Source: Siphonodentalium dalli (lineage: Eukaryota; Mollusca; Scaphopoda; Gadilida; Siphonodentaliidae). From it: a DNA stretch of 64,000 bases. Position numbers and translations under genes: made by a program. Below the pieces are notes generated by a model. That model was not told where the DNA came from and made no database searches. It worked only from the letters and a program-made list of their open reading frames with translations. The stretch's first letter is position 1. Each line of letters starts with the position of its first letter. Positions 58,161-64,000 of this stretch are shown here, in pieces. Location: positions 63,252,893 to 63,316,892 of the forward strand of contig CP136067.1 in NCBI GenBank assembly GCA_032622095.1. The letters are read 5' to 3'.

Positions 58161-58449
58161 AAATTAGGGCCTTCCTGTATGTGCACCCGTGTTTGTGACT
58201 GCATGTGGACGTTTAGTTTGAGAGACTGCATAGGTGTTCTGACATGCCCTCATAGTAGAGCGGCTTTGATCGAAAAAGTCCTCTAGTTTTCGAGATACCC
58301 CAATTTATTGACTCCTCTCGACTGGTAACTCGTTTGGCTAATCCATAAGTGATATATTTAAAATAAATCAAGATGTTAATTTCCAATTTATAAATTATAC
58401 TGATATATGCAGAGCAGTGATCATCGCATTTTAAGTTTTCTGAGGAGAC

Positions 58450-58685
58450 GGCTCCAAATAAAATGTCTTACTTTAAATTTTTCCGCACATGAAGCTAATT
58501 AAAAATCACCAATGCAGTGCAGCGCAGTGCACTTCTGATATTTCTTAGTTAATCATTTACATTTTCGAAATTTCTTGATAAATTAATGATGTTGTTCATA
58601 GACTCACAAAAGTTTGGTATCGTATGTTTTTATTTTGCTTTCGAGCATCAAATATGGTTCTATACATCTCATATGTTATGAATAA
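58450..58685. repeat. Right arm of inverted repeat flanking the RT region
   Basis: Partner of 55485-55745; the arms lie about 2.7 kb apart. Confidence 0.7.
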
Positions 58686-58773
58686 ATGTTTGATCCACAT
58701 TCACTTGCTGATTTAAGAAAGTAGACACTCTGGGCCACCCGGTCTCATAGTCACTCTGGCCCACCCTCCTCGG

Positions 58774-58864
58774 CTGGCACTCTGGCCGCCTCCCAGGCTC
58801 GTGGTCACTCTGGGACATGGCCATGCAGAGTGACCACAAGCCTGGGAGGTGGCCAGAGTGTCAG
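58774..58864. repeat. GC-rich hairpin, 39-bp arms
   Basis: Arms 58774-58812 and 58826-58864 match as reverse complements at 36 of 39 positions around a 13-nt loop. Related half-words ('actctggcccaccc') precede it from 58728. It stands out in AT-rich surroundings. Confidence 0.9.
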
Positions 58865-59155
58865 CCCTTACTACTGGGGGTGCAATTAGTATACCCATGC
58901 ATAAGGTAACATAAGGTAAGGTAATAGTATTAATATTTTTGTAATTTGGTCTTAAACTTTAATATTCATTGGAGACAATTTGGAGTCATGGGTCTCTGTT
59001 ACAAGAATAGGAAGATATTGAAACAATATACATGTTTATCTCAAATTTTATTTCCAGAAGGATATCTAAGATTTATTTGAACTCAGGGGGTTCAATGCAT
59101 TTAATCAAACATTTTAATGTCATAGCATATTAGATTTTCTTCTATTATATATATA

Positions 59156-59466
59156 GGGGGCCTCGGTGGCTCAATCGGTTAGGGGTACAACTCCAAGCCG
59201 TTTCGCCTTCCAGCGCTGGCGATAAGGGTTCAAATCCACATGTTTCCATCCTGGACTTTGTAACTCGAAATCGTTATCTGGGAAAGTTGTCAGTTACTTG
59301 CCGATGGCCGGTGGTTTGCCGCACATGGTCGACGAGTTTATCAGCCATTGAAATCACTGTTAGATTAGCCGTAAGTGTGCGGATTTCCTCCACCATTAAA
59401 ACTGGCAATGTCGTGATATGGCCTAAGTGGCTAAAGCGACATAAAATACCCCAATCAATCAATCAA
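59156..59466 (+). mobile_element. tRNA-derived SINE with (AATC)n tail and 15-bp target duplication
   Basis: The A box 'TGGCTCAATCGG' (about 59167-59178) and B box 'GGGTTCAAATCC' (59226-59237) give an internal pol III promoter. The 3' tail is AATCAATCAATC. TCTATTATATATATA flanks it exactly (59141-59155, 59467-59481). The body ('gtgtgcggatttcctccacc', 'aaaataccccaatcaatc') resembles SINEs common in molluscs, a judgement from memory. ORFs across it are spurious. Confidence 0.85.
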
Positions 59467-59481
59467 TCTATTATATATATA

Positions 59482-60030
59482 TAAAAAGGAAACATATTCC
59501 AGTAAATTAACCGATTAAAAAAAATCTGACCTATCTGGGGTTTACACTTCCTCTCAAACTTTGGTTGAGTACAGTAGGGATCAGAAGTACTGAAAGTACA
59601 TTGAAATATCCCTTGTGCAATGGTGCGTGTATTTGTACCTGTTTTCAGTTGAAACAGTTCCCTGTAGGAACAGGCTAACCTGTTAATATTTCTTGCGCTA
59701 TTAGTGTATATGTATGTATGTATGATGGGTGAGTGTTTATATTTAGGTACATGTTGTAAGGGAGTGCATGTCTCTGAATGAGTGTGTGAGGGTGTGTGTG
59801 GGAGAGAATATCTTTTAATACATGCATAATTATCTTGGTATTGACCCGAGACATTTAAACCCTTGTGGTATTTCAGAATTATTGGGTGTATATGCCACCC
59901 CTCCAACCCCCACCCACCCTGCTCAATGTGTGTATAACTACTTTATTATTCCCACTTTAGAGGGCGTTCTCTAGTAGATTAACAGTATTTTACCAACACG
60001 ATAAGATTCCATAATTTTGAGGCATTAAGT
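59482..60030. other. Unassigned stretch
   Basis: No supported feature. The minus-strand frame 59463-59906 is low in complexity and lacks motifs. Confidence 0.4.
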
Positions 60031-60031
60031 T

Positions 60032-60096
60032 GACCGGAAGCAGGCGTTTATAATGAAGCTTTGTTTTCATTAATGCCTGCCACCCGCTTCCGGTTA
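60032..60096. repeat. Imperfect palindrome
   Basis: Arms around 'accggaagcaggcg' and 'gcctgccacccgcttccggt' can fold with small bulges, possibly a MITE remnant. Confidence 0.55.
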
Positions 60097-60514
60097 TATC
60101 ACCAATCATGTGATCACATGAGGATGGTATAGTAATAATAGTAATAAATGATTTTGTCGGGCATCATGGTTTATTAATGGCGCTCCAGGATTGAGTATCA
60201 GCCCTCAGGCCTATTAGCCGTCCTAGACGACTTGATGTATTTAAGACTTAAGACATTTTACTTTCGGAGTTCCTAATTGCTCCATTGACTGACACATTCA
60301 ATTATTTCCCATTCATGTTGAACTACAGTGGCACTGACACTTTCATTAAAGAGTTCCAACGATATAATTAAGAATATTCTCTATATCAAGATTCGGGTCT
60401 CGAGGCCATTAAATTGAATACCGGTGTAACAAGATATCTCCCCCTGGATATCTTTTCAAGTGACAAAATTGTTTTTTCACACATTTGATATCGTATGATC
60501 CTGAAATGGGCAGA

Positions 60515-61140
60515 AAAATGCTCCTGCATCCGGACATTGACTCGGTTATAGTTGACTTAGGTTTTTCCCGCTCCAATTTGGGGTTCAACATTTTAGGCCC
60601 ATCTTAGAAAATGTTTAAGTGCATTAGAATATGTTCTCATAATTTTTGCACTATATAAATTCATTTATTATTATCTGCCTATAAATTTGGATTCTGGGCA
60701 TATATTATGGATGTTGGGGCATATCTGGACCCTCCTGCATCTGAACATTACTGAGCTATAGCTGACTTAGGTTTTTCCTGCACTGGCCCTCAAAATATTG
60801 AACCCCAAATTGGAGCGCATGCGGGAAAAACATAAGTCTGTTATACCTGAGTCATGTCCGGATGCATTAGGGTCCAGATATGCCCCAACATCCATATTAT
60901 TTACCCAGAATCCAAAGTTATAGGCACATAAATATTTTCTAAGATATGGGCCCTTAAAATGTTGAACCCCAAATTGAAGCCTGTGGTTGAAAAACCTAAG
61001 TCAGCTATACCTGAGTCATGTCCGGATGCAGGAGGGTCGAGATATGCCCCAACATCCATATTAAATGCACATAATCCAAAGGTATAGTCCCATAAATATT
61101 TTCTAAGATGGGCCCTTAAATTATTGTCCCAACATCCATA
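60515..61140. repeat. Local repeat: one inverted and two direct copies, about 164-bp period
   Basis: 'gttgaaccccaaattg'-type words occur inverted near 60575 and direct at about 60800 and 60964. 'gatatgccccaacatccata' and 'cataaatattttctaagat' follow the direct copies at fixed spacing. Confidence 0.8.
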
Positions 61141-61307
61141 TTATTCAACCTAAATAGGTAGAGATGAGCCGATTATCGGTACGGCTCATCGGATAACCAT
61201 GATATCGGTTGGATATCGGTATACAGATAAATGTGCTGTTTCGCCGATCTGATATATATGTAGAATTTGTAGGTACCTTACGCAACCAAAGTTGCATAAA
61301 ACATAAC

Positions 61308-63875
61308 CACTGGGGGTAAGCTGCTCCGTGGGAAGCGGTTCGCTTGTGATAAAAGCTCCAGTGCACAGTTTACAATGTGACGGTGCGTCTGTGATTATTT
61401 TGTGAAAAGTGAAACTGAAGTATTCAAAATGGTACGTATTATCTCTATAAACAGCATTATTCTATGGAACGTCTGTCACAAATGACCAACATGCTTCAAC
61501 TGTGATTTACATATCGCATTTATTTGAACACATTTCCATACCATGCAGAAGCAGCTGATTTATTACTTCAAAACCCGATTGTGTAACGAGAAAATTCTTA
61601 ATAACATGATATTTTGTGTATGAAAACGAAATAATCTGAATAATGTCCCGTATCAATTGCTATAACAAACATCTCCGTCGTGCGATTGTTGTTGGCGTTG
61701 GTGTCTCAAATAACTAATTACTGAGAAAAATGCATTTTAACACCACCACGTGCGATAAGCGCCAGCGCGTAGACTGCCGGGACTGGAGGGCTCCAGTGCG
61801 CATTTAAAAAGAGATTTAGAGAATTGCAGAGGTGAAAACGATCGAAACTAGTTCGTATTTATTATTTCAATCGCATTGGCATTATTGGAGCCTAAAACAT
61901 GACAATTATCGTGTGGTGTTTCCGTGAATTATCAGTTATATACCAATAGTATATCCTATTATATACTCCAATCGATATGTATTTGAATGTACATGCAGTC
62001 ATGTGTGATTCACATGCTATTGTACGGATATAATTAAAACTGTTCGTTTGTTGTCAGCCTAATTGATTTCGAATAGTGGGTTGATCATGTATGCATATTA
62101 CGATGTGAGAGATTGACCATGGCATGTATGTATCCGCATAATTAATCTTGCAAAATAATTGTTGATATGCGGCTTGTGTAAGTCATAACACAATATGGAT
62201 ATGCCATTATATATAATTGGCACGAAAACGGCATGCATGACATATTAAAGGCAGACAATCCGATCAGGTGGTCCTCGTATAATCAGATTCCAACAACAAC
62301 AATAACAACAACAACATTTTTCAAAAGACGCTTTAGTTATTAAAATCAACTAATTGCAAAAAATAATGCCAAATACATGCAATTATGGATGCATTTTATT
62401 ATCTTTTCAGAAAGATATAAGCTACCCTTCCATACCCGCATACATCTGAAATGACAATAATTAAATAATAAACGCAAGATAATCAGGTATAATTGTGGGC
62501 AGAGTGTCTTCATTGCGGGTGGGCAAATCAATTTGCAATACAGGGGTCCAGGAATTTTTTGTTTTAATTTATCATATTATTTTCTCAAAATACTATAATA
62601 AATTAAAAACATATATATTCCCGGACCCCTGTGATTTGCACTCCACCCGGAGTTGAGAGACATTTATATTTACAACATATATTTCAGATACTTTCAAATA
62701 TATGGGGGTATATCGTTGGAGTTCCAACCAGTTACAAACCTGTTTCAGGTAACAGTCAGAATATTCAAGCTCAAGAGTGTGCCAAAGGAAAGTCTTAAAG
62801 TTGAGAAAAAAATGTGCTCCAAAGTGGGGGATACAGTTGGAAATTCGAAGTTTGACACCCACCCAAACCAAGACCCTCTAGTCACGTCCCTGACACTCCC
62901 AATCCTACATCAAGGTGTGGTGAATACAGTGTTTGCTTTCACTGAAGCGATACCAGTTCAACGTATTCCCAACTAAAATAAATGTCTAATTATCATAATT
63001 ACATTCGTACTCACGAAGCCATATCACCACTATATATATGGTGTTATGGTTCTGCGAAGAATGCACTGCAAATGATATGAATATGATTATTATATTATAG
63101 TAATTATATATACTAATGTATAATTATCGTCATTACATTCGTATCATTTGTATTACATTCTTAATTGTCATAATTACATTCGTATTCAGATATTTATGCT
63201 ATAAATGATATATAATATATTAAATTACAACATAAAACACAAGCTAATTGAAGAAAATGACTCTGAGGAAAGCACACACCACCTTCTGTAGTTTTCGGTT
63301 GTCAGAATGTTGATTATCCTGCCAAAATAAGTCAATTACGATTCCATGACACCTACGCACTGGCGCTTTATTTCATCACAAGCGCACACAATATGTAACC
63401 TGTTATCGCAATGGCACTGGGGCTTTTTGTCATGATTTGAAAGCTTTCTGGCATTGTTTAAATGAGCAGAATACACCGACACTGATTGGGGATTACTAGA
63501 TGACGTATTTAATAGCTTTATTGTTCAATATTGTTCACGCTCAAATAAGCTTTTAAATACGCTCTATTCACCCGGTTACTTTCGGTATTTTCCCATAGTA
63601 AATGCATAGGGAATACTTTTCAGCAATGCTAAACTGGAAAAAGAGGGTATTGTGAGCAAAGATGTGACAAAACGTTCCTGATTTTGTTATAAATGTTATC
63701 GTAGAAGGGAGCAGCAGTGGAAATTATTTTCTATTCCTTACCTTCAATCTGTGTTCTTTGAATGTTGTAAATAAAATAACTTCTTCTGACCGGATGTGCA
63801 TTGGAGCTTCGCGCATGCGCACTGGAGCTTTTATCACAAGCGAACCGCTTCCCATGGAGCAGCTTACCTCCAGTG
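61308..63875. mobile_element. TIR element, 2,568 bp, CACTGG ends, 5-bp target duplication
   Basis: The termini are 57-bp inverted repeats with two mismatches (61308-61364 and 63819-63875), starting CACTGG. ATAAC stands directly outside both (61303-61307, 63876-63880). The sub-terminal word CTCCAGTGCGCA recurs (e.g. 61792). No transposase ORF was found. CACT-type ends with a 5-bp duplication recall Transib/CACTA relatives, but the superfamily is not settled. The interior holds a fragment of the 4192/15001 repeat at about 62318-62370 and a short self-inverted unit ('caggggtcc' / 'ggacccctg', 62542-62631). Confidence 0.75.
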
Positions 63876-64000
63876 ATAACTCTACTAGTCTAGCAACCAT
63901 CAAATAAAAGCACTCATTGTTAGAATAAATAACAATATTGTGCGTGTCATAATTATCAAAGTACATGTATATGGACTTAAATGTGGCTATTTGAGCCTAC

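Noticed and set aside
62691-62754. Next exon of domain 3 (between an AG and GTAACA)
   Set aside because: The frame is compatible, but the residues show none of the family motifs and the segment lies inside a TIR element.

Overview
This is a eukaryotic window, AT-rich and dominated by repeats. It most likely comes from a marine invertebrate, possibly a mollusc or another lophotrochozoan. The reasons are large intron-split host exons with GT/AG borders, a tRNA-derived SINE with an (AATC)n tail, several LINE types, a short-LTR Gypsy element, many non-autonomous DNA transposons, and Helitron-like elements carrying (CCGTC)n tracts. The taxon is an inference from repeat style. I see no rRNA, no functional tRNA and no CRISPR array.

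Host gene (+ strand, about 17.0-51.7 kb). Seven short exons fit together by frame and by intron phase: 17059-17216, 22340-22571, 29385-29546, 40575-40732, 48673-48810, 50231-50549 and 51539-51664. They spell two complete fibrinogen-like domains of the contactin-associated-protein (Caspr/CNTNAP, neurexin IV) type and the start of a third. Each domain is a phase 1-1 module. Introns run from 1 to 11 kb and are filled with mobile DNA. The 5' end and the rest of the gene lie outside the window or are not recognisable.

Layout. 1-2296: a 549-bp satellite. 2510-4186: a probable Helitron2-like element. 4.2-16 kb: a nest of Helitron-like copies on the minus strand. They are joined through (AAT)n tracts and palindromic ends, with an R2-type LINE remnant (9.6-10.9 kb) between two of them, followed by a MITE. 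17.5-22.1 kb: a Gypsy element inside intron 1. 22.6-29.4 kb (intron 2): a Helitron2-like element, a pre-miRNA-shaped hairpin, an inverted-repeat element, a possible DIRS remnant and a hAT-like insertion with an exact 8-bp target duplication. 29.5-40.6 kb (intron 3): nested TTA-flanked TIR elements, a 57-bp perfect palindrome, and a 5.1-kb 28-bp minisatellite with higher-order structure. 40.7-48.7 kb (intron 4): a minus-strand LINE split by several later insertions. 51.7-64 kb: a 2.0-kb TIR element, a second LINE flanked by long inverted repeats, a microsatellite, a SINE, local repeats, and a 2.57-kb CACTGG-ended TIR element.

The only cellular protein-coding signal I can support is the Caspr-like gene. 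All other long ORFs are transposon remnants or chance frames in repeats. Transposon ends were judged by eye from inverted repeats and target duplications, so boundaries may shift by a few bases.
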